Positions 1 to 8,038 of a stretch of DNA of 50,600 bases are shown here, piece after piece. Position 1 is the first letter of the stretch. Each line of letters opens with the position of its first letter. The stretch covers positions 1-50,600 of the forward strand of contig PLJS01000090.1 in the NCBI GenBank assembly GCA_003140315.1. The letters are read 5' to 3'. Below the pieces are notes generated by a model that was given only the letters and a program-made list of their open reading frames with translations, ran no database searches and was not told the DNA's origin. This DNA is from Hyphomicrobiales bacterium. GTDB lineage: Bacteria; Pseudomonadota; Alphaproteobacteria; Rhizobiales; Xanthobacteraceae. The translations under genes and the position numbers were made by a program.

Positions 1-191
1 GGTCGGTCAGCTACGGTTTGCATGGTCGCCTCCAGAGTGGGTGGTAGCAATCTCACTCTGCCAGAGCGCCGGTTGCTATCCACCTCCCCATGGGATCTTG
101 AAGGCCGCTGTGTGGTTCCGGCGTGCTCGTCTGCTCATCGTCTCTCCTGATTCGCGGGCCAATCGTGCCCGCCGTCAGGCAGAAACTCCAC

Positions 192-794
192 TTAGCGTCC
201 TGTACAGATTTCCGGAGCCGGCTCTCTCATGCGCATTTCACCTTCGCCACGCGGCGTGAGTCCGGCCCGGCGCGCTATGCACACCGCATGAAGCGGGACC
301 TCGATGGGGATTTCGCTAACCGTGGCCGAATCCTTCGGCCGCCCAAAAGTCTCGGTCACCACGACATGCAGACCATGGAGCGATCGGTAGTAGAGGCGGC
401 CGCGCTCATTTAGCGAGTCTCCGTATGGCGACAACAACGCAACTCGTCGTAGTCCGAGCGCGTGGGCGGCACGCGCCGTGATTTCGCCGCCTGTTAGCGC
501 GGGCGCTCCGCTCGCTTTCGTGATCCTAGCCTTGACGTCAGAGTCATATTCCAAGTCGAAGAAGCTGACCGCGGTCTGCGCCAGAATAATGAGCTCCACC
601 TTTGCGGAGCCGAGCAACTCCGCCTGATAATCGATATCGGCGTCCTGCATCCGCCAGCCGACTTCGTCTATCGGGCCCATCCGCAACCTGCCAACATGTA
701 GCTGGTATTGCCGGGGCACAATGCGGTTGAACTCCATCTCGATTACGGTGTTCGGAGATGGGATGAGGGTTCCTGTCCGGCGTGGTGTCGGCAT
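192..794 (-). pseudogene. Maleate isomerase / arylmalonate decarboxylase-like protein, C-terminus lost
   Basis: The first 160 or so residues fit the Asp/Glu racemase superfamily branch of maleate cis-trans isomerases and arylmalonate decarboxylases: the N-terminal G-T-L-I-P-S-P-N-T-V motif (residues 8-17), then the L-A-Q-T-A-V-S segment (71-77) where relatives have a catalytic Cys (Y-A-C-T-S-G-S). Here that Cys is Gln73. From about residue 160 similarity stops and the frame ends after 200 residues in low-complexity sequence, against roughly 240 for the family, so the second catalytic Cys region is missing. Last gene of the minus-strand operon, 3 bp after the Bug protein gene. Seen: family motifs, missing Cys residues. 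Inferred: a decayed gene, not an active isomerase. A divergent, non-catalytic family member is the alternative. Confidence 0.6.
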
Positions 795-797
795 TGC

Positions 798-1772
798 TCA
801 ATTGGCCTTCGTACCCGTCTTGCGGACAAGATCCTCCCACACAGGCAGATCTCGATCGATTACTTCCCTTAGTAGCTTGCTTCCGCCCGATGTGGGTTGG
901 AAACCTTGATCAATGAGTTGTTTCCGAAAGTGGGAATCCTTCATTGCTTCGCCGATGTCCGTTTCAAGTTGCTGCACAACCGCTTGGGACATTCCCGGCG
1001 GGCCAAGAAACGCGAAAAACGTATCAATCCGATAGTCCGGCAATCCGGACTCCCTCAGCGTCGGAACTTCGGGCAATGCCTCCACACGCGTGGCCGAGGT
1101 GACGGCAAGAGGGACGAGGCTTCCCGACCGAACTTGTTCGATGGCGCTCGGCACCGCGACAACCGCCAGTGGGATATGGCCGCCGCCGACATCCGTGACG
1201 GCCGGGGCTGCACCGCGATAGGGAAGATGCGTTAGCTTGATCCCGGCAAGCTGTTGAAGCAGTTCCGTTCCCAAATGCGCTGGTGTCCCCGCTCCGGGAG
1301 AGCCATAGCTTAATGCCTTGCCGGACTTGGCCGCCTTTATGAGATCGGCCATGTTCTTCAGTCCACTTGTCTTGCTCGCTACGATGATATTCGGGACAAA
1401 TAGCGGAAGCGAAATTGCGGTAAAGTCAGTTTGTGGCTTGTAGCCCGCAGTTGCGAACAAGCTCGGATTGATCAGAAGAGCATCATTCCAGATGAAGATC
1501 GTGTAACCGTCGGGCTTTGCATTCAACACAATCGACGCCGCGATATTTCCGGCGCCCCCGCCACGATTGTCCACAATGAGGGGTTGCCCCCACCGAACGG
1601 AAAGGTACTTGCCCAATTGACGGCCGAACAAGTCGAAACCACCACCGGCAGCTGCTGGAACGATCAAAGTGACTGGCCGAGATGGATAGGTTTCCTCCGC
1701 GGCGCCGATTGTATTCAATGCCAACAACATCAGGAATGAAATGACGAGCCGGAGAGTTTCCACCGTGTGCAC
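798..1772 (-). CDS. Bug/TctC-family periplasmic solute-binding protein
   Basis: Periplasmic binding protein of the Bug (Bordetella uptake gene)/TctC family, which bind carboxylates and related small acids, usually for tripartite tricarboxylate transporters. It shows a hydrophobic N-terminal signal peptide (about residues 7-24), the mature start Y-P-S-R-P-V-T-L-I-V-P, the family motif P-A-A-A-G-G-G-F-D near residue 40 and the V-D-N-R-G-G-G-A-G-N segment near 68. Length 324 is normal. The start is a GTG; a second in-frame GTG three codons later is also possible. No TctA or TctB membrane genes are present, so it is an orphan, as Bug proteins often are. It follows dctM by 72 bp in the same operon and may bind a substrate related to the TRAP substrate. 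Confidence 0.9.
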   Translation of the reverse strand: MHTVETLRLVISFLMLLALNTIGAAEETYPSRPVTLIVPAAAGGGFDLFGRQLGKYLSVRWGQPLIVDNRGGGAGNIAASIVLNAKPDGYTIFIWNDALLINPSLFATAGYKPQTDFTAISLPLFVPNIIVASKTSGLKNMADLIKAAKSGKALSYGSPGAGTPAHLGTELLQQLAGIKLTHLPYRGAAPAVTDVGGGHIPLAVVAVPSAIEQVRSGSLVPLAVTSATRVEALPEVPTLRESGLPDYRIDTFFAFLGPPGMSQAVVQQLETDIGEAMKDSHFRKQLIDQGFQPTSGGSKLLREVIDRDLPVWEDLVRKTGTKAN

Positions 1773-1844
1773 ACCTGCGAATGAGGATACCGCTCTGTGC
1801 TATGAAGAGCATCCAGCGACATCAGACTGCGCTCGAGACGCTGT

Positions 1845-3134
1845 TCAACGTCCTCCAAAGTAGCTAGGTACCCATAGCGACAGCGCCGGAATGTAGGTTA
1901 CGAACATCAAGGTCACCAGGCCAAGCGCGATGAAGGGTATGAGCGCACGGACCTGGGTTTCGAACGAAATACCCGCCATTCGGGACGCGACGAGCGCGGC
2001 CGCGCCGATCGGCGGCAACAGGACGCCAATCTGAAGATTGACGATCATGATGATGCCGAAATGAATGAGGTCGATGTTAAGGCTTTTCACGAGCGGGAGT
2101 AGGATCGAGCTGGCGAGCAACACCGAGGCGGCGGGCTCGAGAAACATACCGAACATTAGCAGCAGCAGATTGATCAAGAACAGCGTCGTCCCTGTGCTAA
2201 ATCCATGCATCGACGACACGATCAATTGTGGCAATTGGCTGCGGGCCAGAACCCAGCTCAGCAGGTTTGAACCGCCGATCAGAATCATCACAACGGCCGT
2301 GTCGATCGCCGTGCGATAGAAAGCGTCTCCTAGCTCCCGCCAGGGGACGTTGCGACGGATTGCGCCGCGGGCGATGGCGTAGACCAAAGCGTAGAGCGCC
2401 GCGGCACCGGCTGATTCGGTGAGCGTGAAGACGCCCCAGACCACGCCAACCACGATGAGAGCCGGGATGATCAGTGCGGGCAGGGCCGCAACGAACGAAT
2501 AGACCGCGTTGCGAAAACTGAAGCCGTGCGAGATAGCGCCGTAGCCGTGCTTCTGCGAGAGATAGAACGCCAGCGCGGCACAGACGATCGATAGCAGCAG
2601 TCCAGGCACGATACCGGCGAGAAAGAGCTGCGCCACGGACTGCTCGGCGGCGAACCCATATAGGATCATCAAGATGCTGGGCGGGATGATCGGACCGACG
2701 ATATTGGCGGCCGCAGTGACAGCGCCGGCGAAGGCCGGCGGATAGCCTTCCTTGATCATAGCCGGGATCATGACAGAACCGACCGCCGTCGTATCGGCAA
2801 GGCACGAGCCCGAGATACCGGCGAACAATGTCGACGCGGTCACGTTGCCCAGCGCGAGCGATCCGCGTACGTGACCGATCAACGACGTGGCGAAGCCGAC
2901 AAGCGCATTAGTAACTCCACCAACCGTCATCAGATTGGCCATCAGTAGAAAGAGCGGGATCGCCACCAGCGGGAACGACTTGAGTCCCTCGAAGAATTGC
3001 ATGGCGACAATAGTCCAGCTCGGCGTACCGAGCAGCCACAGTCCGATCAGTGAGGCCGTACCGATTCCGAACGCGAGCGGAACGCCGATGAGCAGCAGCA
3101 CAATGAACGATAGAAGCGTGAAGACGCCGATCAT
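1845..3134 (-). CDS. dctM: TRAP transporter large permease (DctM)
   Basis: Large membrane subunit of a TRAP (tripartite ATP-independent periplasmic) transporter, which carries organic acids into the cell using the sodium or proton gradient. The protein is almost entirely hydrophobic with 12 or more predicted membrane segments and the DctM signatures G-V-P-L-A-F-G-I near the start and N-I-V-G-P-I-I-P-P-S in the middle. I place the start at the ATG that overlaps the dctQ stop as ATGA, giving 429 residues; a start seven codons upstream is possible but would run into dctQ. Together with dctQ and dctP it forms a complete transporter, placed between the hydro-lyase genes and the Bug protein gene. 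Confidence 0.93.
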   Translation of the reverse strand: MIGVFTLLSFIVLLLIGVPLAFGIGTASLIGLWLLGTPSWTIVAMQFFEGLKSFPLVAIPLFLLMANLMTVGGVTNALVGFATSLIGHVRGSLALGNVTASTLFAGISGSCLADTTAVGSVMIPAMIKEGYPPAFAGAVTAAANIVGPIIPPSILMILYGFAAEQSVAQLFLAGIVPGLLLSIVCAALAFYLSQKHGYGAISHGFSFRNAVYSFVAALPALIIPALIVVGVVWGVFTLTESAGAAALYALVYAIARGAIRRNVPWRELGDAFYRTAIDTAVVMILIGGSNLLSWVLARSQLPQLIVSSMHGFSTGTTLFLINLLLLMFGMFLEPAASVLLASSILLPLVKSLNIDLIHFGIIMIVNLQIGVLLPPIGAAALVASRMAGISFETQVRALIPFIALGLVTLMFVTYIPALSLWVPSYFGGR

Positions 3135-3610
3135 CGCCGCGCCCCCGAAAACCAAAGCGAAGCGATATGTTCGAGGGAGAAAAGGATCATCAGCACGGCG
3201 GAGATGACCGACACGGAATAGAATTGCGCCCAGGTGACTTCGAGCACCAGGCCCTCAACTTGCGCATTGTTGGTGATGGACATCAGCATGACGCCGGAAT
3301 AAGCGAAGACCACCGAGAACAGCAGGACAATGAGGTGACAGATGGTCGCGATAATCTTTTTTCCAGCGTCGCCAAACTTCGCCCACATGAACCGCACGAC
3401 GAGATTTTCATCCCGTCGCACTGCCGCCGTAGCAGCTAGAAACGTCATCCATGCCAAGGCGCAGGCGGCGACCGTGTCGGACCACGTCGTCGCTTCGCCA
3501 AAGATGTAGCGCATCACGACCTGGATCGAGACTGCCGCCAAACACACCGCCACCAGCACGGCACTGAGTACATCGAGCACGCGCTCGATGCCGTTGAAAA
3601 GTGTGCGCAT
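3131..3610 (-). CDS. dctQ: TRAP transporter small permease (DctQ)
   Basis: Small membrane subunit of the TRAP transporter, pairing with DctM. Length 159 with four hydrophobic segments; the family motif V-V-M-R-Y-I-F-G followed by W-S-D-T (about residues 31-44) is where DctQ proteins normally have RYxF...W.eE. The gene overlaps dctM by 4 bp (ATGA), which implies translational coupling, and follows dctP by 25 bp. Confidence 0.92.
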   Translation of the reverse strand: MRTLFNGIERVLDVLSAVLVAVCLAAVSIQVVMRYIFGEATTWSDTVAACALAWMTFLAATAAVRRDENLVVRFMWAKFGDAGKKIIATICHLIVLLFSVVFAYSGVMLMSITNNAQVEGLVLEVTWAQFYSVSVISAVLMILFSLEHIASLWFSGARR

Positions 3611-3635
3611 TCCCTCGCCCCGCTTGCCTTGCTAC

Positions 3636-4607
3636 TTACTTCGCCTGGAGCTTCTGCGCCCAGTTCCAAATTTCTGGGAGTTGCTTCTTGAGCGGCTCCT
3701 CCATCGCGGCCATCTCGTCGATGGTGCGGCCCGGCTCGACGAAATTGATGCCCTTGGCCTTGAAGGCTGCGATCAATTCCTTCTCCTGTGCCTTCGTGGT
3801 CTCGCCGTAGAAGTCGGAGGCTTCATTGGCGGCGCGGACAAACGCCTCCTTGCTCTTCGGCGCGAGGCTGTCGACGAACGGTCCGTAGGTGAGGAAGGCT
3901 TTCGGCGAAAGCACGTGGCCCGTCATTACGGCGGACTTTGCCACTTCCTGGATCGATAGCGCGGCCATGTCCGGGATCGCACCTTCGATACCCTCGACAA
4001 CATTCTGCTGCATCGCCGAGAACGTCTCGGCGATATTCATCGGCGTTGGGCTGAGGCCGAGTAGCTTGATCTGATTCACATAAATGGCCGTGCCGGGCAC
4101 ACGAATCTTCATGCCTTTCAGGTCGTCGAGCGATTTGGCATTCCGGGTCGAGTAGACCCAGCGCGGCACATTCCAAGACGGCGCGATCATGCGATAGCCG
4201 CTGCGCTTCTCGACCTCCGCGATGAGTGCCTTGCCACCTGGTCCACGCCACGCTGTCACCATATCGTCGGCGTTTTTGAACGTGAACGGCCACGAGTTCG
4301 CCGTCACAATGGAAATTTGCTCACCGAGTGCGTCCGGTTGGATGAACATCACATTGACCAGCCCGACCTTCATCTGGGTCGCCATGGTGCCGAACGTGCC
4401 GAGCTGGCTGTTGGAATAGATCTCGATATTGAGCTCGCCGTCGCTGTATTTCTCGGCCTTCTCTTTGAACTGCTCGAGCGTGCGTCCGATGATGCTCGTC
4501 GGCGAGCCGGTATCCCCGACAATGACCTTCGTGGTGGCGAAAGCGGTGGTGGATGCCAAGGCCGCTGCGATGAAGCCTGCGATTGGCAACAGGTGCTTTT
4601 TCAACAT
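3636..4607 (-). CDS. dctP: TRAP transporter periplasmic solute-binding protein (DctP)
   Basis: Extracytoplasmic binding protein that delivers the substrate to DctQM. It has a Sec signal peptide (M-L-K-K-H then a hydrophobic stretch to A-F-A near residue 24) and the DctP organisation: a V-G-D-T-G-S-P start of the mature protein, the N-S-Q-L-G-T motif near residue 66 and the L-K-G-M-K-I-R-V-P segment near 164, where the conserved Arg binds the substrate carboxylate in this family. Length 323 is typical. A strong Shine-Dalgarno sequence (GGGAGGAAC) precedes the ATG. The binding Arg makes an organic acid the likely ligand; which one cannot be read from the sequence. Confidence 0.93.
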   Translation of the reverse strand: MLKKHLLPIAGFIAAALASTTAFATTKVIVGDTGSPTSIIGRTLEQFKEKAEKYSDGELNIEIYSNSQLGTFGTMATQMKVGLVNVMFIQPDALGEQISIVTANSWPFTFKNADDMVTAWRGPGGKALIAEVEKRSGYRMIAPSWNVPRWVYSTRNAKSLDDLKGMKIRVPGTAIYVNQIKLLGLSPTPMNIAETFSAMQQNVVEGIEGAIPDMAALSIQEVAKSAVMTGHVLSPKAFLTYGPFVDSLAPKSKEAFVRAANEASDFYGETTKAQEKELIAAFKAKGINFVEPGRTIDEMAAMEEPLKKQLPEIWNWAQKLQAK

Positions 4608-4673
4608 GAATGTTCCTCCCGGTTCGATTGTGCGCGATGCCGGACGCCGTTCCGTCCGGATGAAGTCGAGCCA

Positions 4674-5213
4674 TCAGGCCGCAGGGATTGTTCCTTCGGC
4701 GCGCATGGTGGCGATACGTTTGGCGAACATCGCCTTCCAGCCGCCAAGCGCGATGATGTCGAGTTGCTCCTTCGAGGGAGGCTCGTAGCTCTTGCGCGTT
4801 CCGCGGGTGAGGTTTTCGAGAACGCCGGTCGAAAAGTCGACACGAAGTTCGTCGCCAGTCTCGCATTCCTTGGTGACGCCCTCGCAATGCGCCAAAAACG
4901 GCAGACCAGCATTGATCGCGTTGCGATAGCTGCCGCGCGGGATCGACTCGACCACAAGCCCGAGGTCGAGCGCCGCGATGCCGAGTAGACCCTGTATGTG
5001 CGGGTTGCCCTGTGCGAAGCGACGGCCCGCCACGATGATATCGTGTGGCGACACCTTCTTGGGAAAGTCCGGATCGACGCCGCACATGCAAAATTCGCGC
5101 AACACTTCAGGTCGCGTCTCGCGCTGCGAGGCGAATTCTTTTTTGGTGAGATCGGCGTCAACCGCGAGGTTGTCTCCGAATTTCCAGCAACGGCCGGTAT
5201 AGATCCAGTCCAT
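4674..5213 (-). CDS. Small subunit of LeuCD/aconitase-type hydro-lyase (copy 1), atypical active-site loop
   Basis: Swivel-domain partner of the large subunit encoded just upstream; LeuD-like enzymes use it to complete an active site that adds or removes water on a hydroxy di- or tricarboxylate. The F-G-D-N-L motif (residues 12-16) and the swivelling-domain fold region D-I-I-V-A-G-R-R-F are clear. The loop that in LeuD and aconitase reads G-S-S-R-E (catalytic Ser and substrate-binding Arg) is G-N-P-H-I-Q-G here (residues 69-75). The paralogue at 18743-19261 has the same change. I chose the ATG at 5213 because GTGAGG lies 6 bases before it and the paralogue starts at the equivalent M-N-W-I-Y; a GTG at 5225 overlapping the large-subunit stop is possible. 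Product name only at family level. Confidence 0.83.
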   Translation of the reverse strand: MDWIYTGRCWKFGDNLAVDADLTKKEFASQRETRPEVLREFCMCGVDPDFPKKVSPHDIIVAGRRFAQGNPHIQGLLGIAALDLGLVVESIPRGSYRNAINAGLPFLAHCEGVTKECETGDELRVDFSTGVLENLTRGTRKSYEPPSKEQLDIIALGGWKAMFAKRIATMRAEGTIPAA

Positions 5214-5221
5214 TGGCATCC

Positions 5222-6478
5222 TCACAGATATTTTCTGGGGTCGACGATCTCGCCCGCAACGGCGGAAGCAGCGACGGTTAGCGGGCTTGCGAGATAGATG
5301 TCCGCCTTGGTGGTGCCCAGGCGGCCGGGATCGTTACGCGTCCCGGTATTGATCGAGACCTCGCCCGGCGCGACCGGTGCGATGCGGCCGCCGGCGCATG
5401 GCCCACAGCCCGGCGCCGTCATCACGGCGCCGCACTCCATGAAGGTCGTGATCAGTCCCTCATTGCCGGCGCGGACCGCGATCTCCTGCGTAGCGGGCGT
5501 AATGAACAGCCGCACCGAAGGGTGGATCTTGCGGCCGCGCAGGATCGAAGCGGCATCGCGCAGGTCTTCGATCGAGCCGTTGGCACAAGAGCCGATGAAC
5601 GCGTGATTGATCGCAATGCCAGCCACTTTCGAAACGCCGACGACATTGTCGGGGCGCGGCGGCGCTGCGACTTGCGGCTCCAGGCAGCCGAGATCGTAGT
5701 CGTAGACGGACTTGAAGATCGCATCCAGGTCGCTGACCTGAGGCTGGATCGGTCCTTTGACGCGCGGCTTCAGCCATTCGATCATACGCTCGTCGGTTTC
5801 GATCAGTGCGGACTTCGCGCCCATTTCCAGCGGATTGTTGCAAAGCGTCATGCGTCCGCCGAAGTCGATATCCTTCAGCGCAGGCCCGCCGTATTCGACG
5901 ACCGAGTAATCGAGATTGTCTTCGCCGATATCGACGATCATGCGCTGTGACACGTCGCGGATCGTGATGCCCTTGTGCAGCGCTCCCGTGAGATTGACCC
6001 GCACGGTCTCAGGCACCTGGATCCAGCAGGATCCGCAGGCGAGGACTTCGGGAATCTCGAACACCATCGGGATGCCGAGACAGCCGACCGCTCCGTAATT
6101 CGTGACATGCGTGTCATAGGCGAGCACGAACATGCCGGGCGTGATCGTTCCCATTTCCATCGGAAAGATATGTCCGAGGCCGCCGCGCCCGACATCGAAG
6201 AACTGCGTGATGCCGTACTTGCGCACGATCTCACGCACGTTCTTCTGACGCTCTGCATTGGCCGGATTGGTCGCGACCGGTTCATGATCGGTCGAGATCA
6301 GCACGCGCGTGGGGTCGAACAGCTGCGTGACGCCTTGCTCCTGCAAGGCCTTGTCGAAGTTCACGACATACCAGTCGTGCACGGTCATCAGGTCGGGCAC
6401 GGGATACACCGTTTCACCAGCCTTCACGGGGCGCTTCATGACCCGTGACAGGATTTTTTCGGTTATGGTTTGTCCCAT
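5222..6478 (-). CDS. Large Fe-S subunit of LeuCD/aconitase-type hydro-lyase (copy 1)
   Basis: Catalytic [4Fe-4S] subunit of an aconitase-family dehydratase/hydratase. The three cluster cysteines are visible: C298 in I-G-S-C-A-N-G-S and C358/C361 in P-G-C-G-P-C-A-G. Other family positions are kept: T-D-H-E-P (residues 63-67), G-L-G-H (100-103), Y-D-T-H (121-124, the D-x-H pair) and the closing Y-L-A-S-P near 395. Length 418 fits the compact LeuC-type proteins. It is not the housekeeping isopropylmalate isomerase to judge from its partner and context: it sits with a TRAP transporter, an RraA-like gene and an IclR regulator. Maleate, citraconate or dimethylmaleate hydratases belong to this family and are plausible roles, but the substrate is inferred only. 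Confidence 0.88.
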   Translation of the reverse strand: MGQTITEKILSRVMKRPVKAGETVYPVPDLMTVHDWYVVNFDKALQEQGVTQLFDPTRVLISTDHEPVATNPANAERQKNVREIVRKYGITQFFDVGRGGLGHIFPMEMGTITPGMFVLAYDTHVTNYGAVGCLGIPMVFEIPEVLACGSCWIQVPETVRVNLTGALHKGITIRDVSQRMIVDIGEDNLDYSVVEYGGPALKDIDFGGRMTLCNNPLEMGAKSALIETDERMIEWLKPRVKGPIQPQVSDLDAIFKSVYDYDLGCLEPQVAAPPRPDNVVGVSKVAGIAINHAFIGSCANGSIEDLRDAASILRGRKIHPSVRLFITPATQEIAVRAGNEGLITTFMECGAVMTAPGCGPCAGGRIAPVAPGEVSINTGTRNDPGRLGTTKADIYLASPLTVAASAVAGEIVDPRKYL

Positions 6479-6511
6479 GTCACTCTCCGCCGGACGCTGT
6501 CATTGTCCTGA

Positions 6512-7150
6512 TCAGTAGCCTATGACCTGCTTCATCGTTTCGCCGCGGCGCAGTCGCTCCTCGCGCGCGTCTTCGTCCTTCGATTTCGCAAACGCCTTCT
6601 TGGCGACCTCGACAGCGCACTCCGACGCGACGATCACGACGCCGTCCTCGTCGCCGATGACGAGGTCGCCCGGCTTGACCGGGACATCCGCGATCGCGAT
6701 TGGAATATTCGTCCAGCCCGGATGCGACTTGACCGTGCCGCGCACGTTGATGCCTGGCGCGTAGACCGGAAATCGCATCTCGCGGATCTGCGCCATGTCG
6801 CGCACGGCCGCGTTGGTCACACAGCCGACGATTCCCTTGGCGACGCACGCGACGGTCGAGGTGCCGCCCCAGATCGTCGCTCGGTCCGTCGCGCCGGCAT
6901 CGATGACTAGAACACTGCCGGGCGGGGCTTCGTCGATGGCGCGGAAGATAACCAGATTATCACCTGGCATCGCTTTGACCGTGTAGGCGGGACCGGCGAG
7001 CCGCACGCCATCGATCAGCGGGCGGATCGGCGGGCCGATATCGCCCCATTTTCCGTTGGCCTCATAGATCGTCGCCGTGGCGAGGCGGGAGAACGTCGCG
7101 AGCGCTTCGCTCATCTCGGGCGACAGATTGGCAGATGCGTCAGGCGGCAT
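6512..7150 (-). CDS. RraA / HMG-CHA aldolase family protein with altered motif
   Basis: Belongs to the RraA/MenG fold family, which includes the metal-dependent class II aldolases that split 4-hydroxy-4-methyl-2-oxoglutarate or 4-carboxy-4-hydroxy-2-oxoadipate into pyruvate and a second oxoacid. Visible: W-G-G (residues 94-96) and R117-D118, matching the family's G-x20-R-D spacing. The usual D-G before that Arg is N113-A114, and the acidic residue three positions after the Asp is Gln121, so canonical aldolase chemistry is doubtful. Start chosen at the ATG of 7150, preceded by AGAGGA; it overlaps the IclR gene end by 11 bp. Lying directly before the hydro-lyase genes, it may act on the hydro-lyase product. 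The name is sure at fold level only. Confidence 0.85.
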   Translation of the reverse strand: MPPDASANLSPEMSEALATFSRLATATIYEANGKWGDIGPPIRPLIDGVRLAGPAYTVKAMPGDNLVIFRAIDEAPPGSVLVIDAGATDRATIWGGTSTVACVAKGIVGCVTNAAVRDMAQIREMRFPVYAPGINVRGTVKSHPGWTNIPIAIADVPVKPGDLVIGDEDGVVIVASECAVEVAKKAFAKSKDEDAREERLRRGETMKQVIGY

Positions 7151-7952
7151 GTTTATGTTCCTCTTGCGCCAGAAGCCGCGCCATCGTGGCGGCCGCCTTG
7201 CGGATCGTTTCACCGAGCGACGGAAGTCCCTCGCTTGTCACTTGGCTGGTGGCGAAACCAAGTGAGAGGACAGTCACAACCTTCGCATCCGGCTTTGGGA
7301 CGGCCGCCGCCACTGAACCGACTCCATGCGACTGCGTTTCCCAGATCACCGAGTATCCGCGGGCACGCACTTCCTTCAGCGCTTTCATGAGAGCTGGCAG
7401 GGTCGTGATCGTCTTTGGCGTGCGTGCCGGCATGCCGGCGCGCCGTACGATTGCTTCGACTTCATCGGAAGTAAGAGTGGACAGCGCGGCTTGACCTGTT
7501 GCGGTGCTGTGCACCGGCAACTTCGCGCCAAGTGGAACGCTGTATTTCAATCGTCCCTCCGCTTCGACAGACGCGAGGATGACCATGCGGTCGTTCTGCA
7601 AAACAGTGAGATATGCGGTGAAACCGTGCTGCGCGACGAGGCGTTCGAGGATCGGTAGCGCGATGCGGCGAAGTCGGCTGCCGCCGACGTAGAGATTGCC
7701 GACACGCGCTGCCTCGATTCCTGGATGATACTTGCGCATCTCGGCGTCGCGCTCGAGAAAGCCGTGCATCTCAAGGGCCTGGATGAAGCGCAGCGTGCTG
7801 GTCTTGGAGAGGGATAACGCGCGGCTAATCTCCGACACCCCGAGCGTTGGGCGCTCACTACCGAACAGCGACAGAATGCGCAACGCGCGGCTGACGCTCA
7901 GGGAAAACTCCGAGCGTTCGCCGACCCCTTCGGACACCTTGGCTGCGGACAA
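7140..7952 (-). CDS. IclR-family transcriptional regulator
   Basis: DNA-binding regulator of the IclR family: an N-terminal winged helix-turn-helix (S-V-S-R-A-L-R-I-L-S-L-F, then L-G-V-S-E-I-S-R-A-L and S-K-T-S-T-L-R-F) followed by the effector-binding domain with the usual H-S-T-A-T-G-Q-A-A-L segment. I place the start at a TTG (7952) preceded by AGGG seven bases upstream, giving 270 residues; longer reading up to 8015 would also start with TTG and would run through a pair of operator-like palindromes. IclR proteins normally regulate the catabolic operon they sit in and themselves, so this is the likely switch for 192-9079. Its effector is probably the transported acid or a derivative (inference). 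Confidence 0.92.
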   Translation of the reverse strand: MSAAKVSEGVGERSEFSLSVSRALRILSLFGSERPTLGVSEISRALSLSKTSTLRFIQALEMHGFLERDAEMRKYHPGIEAARVGNLYVGGSRLRRIALPILERLVAQHGFTAYLTVLQNDRMVILASVEAEGRLKYSVPLGAKLPVHSTATGQAALSTLTSDEVEAIVRRAGMPARTPKTITTLPALMKALKEVRARGYSVIWETQSHGVGSVAAAVPKPDAKVVTVLSLGFATSQVTSEGLPSLGETIRKAAATMARLLAQEEHKHAA

Positions 7953-7976
7953 ACGCGTTTCCCTGGCCCTTTTTGA

Positions 7977-8011
7977 TCCTATTATCGGACCATTTTGTTC
8001 CGTTATACGGA
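7977..8011. promoter_or_regulatory. Tandem IclR-type operator
   Basis: Two similar 13-bp imperfect palindromes lie just upstream of the IclR start: TCCGTTATACGGA (7999-8011, perfect 5-bp arms) and TCCTATTATCGGA (7977-7989). Their centres are 22 bp apart, about two helical turns. The TTCCG...CGGA pattern resembles known IclR-family sites. Binding is inferred. Confidence 0.55.
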
Positions 8012-8038
8012 CCAATTAGCGGGCTCCGATGCATCGTG

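Noticed and set aside
4674-6478. Annotation as the leucine-pathway enzyme LeuCD
   Set aside because: The small subunit lacks the LeuD catalytic loop, no other leu genes are nearby, and a second copy adjoins hydantoinase genes; a family-level name is safer.
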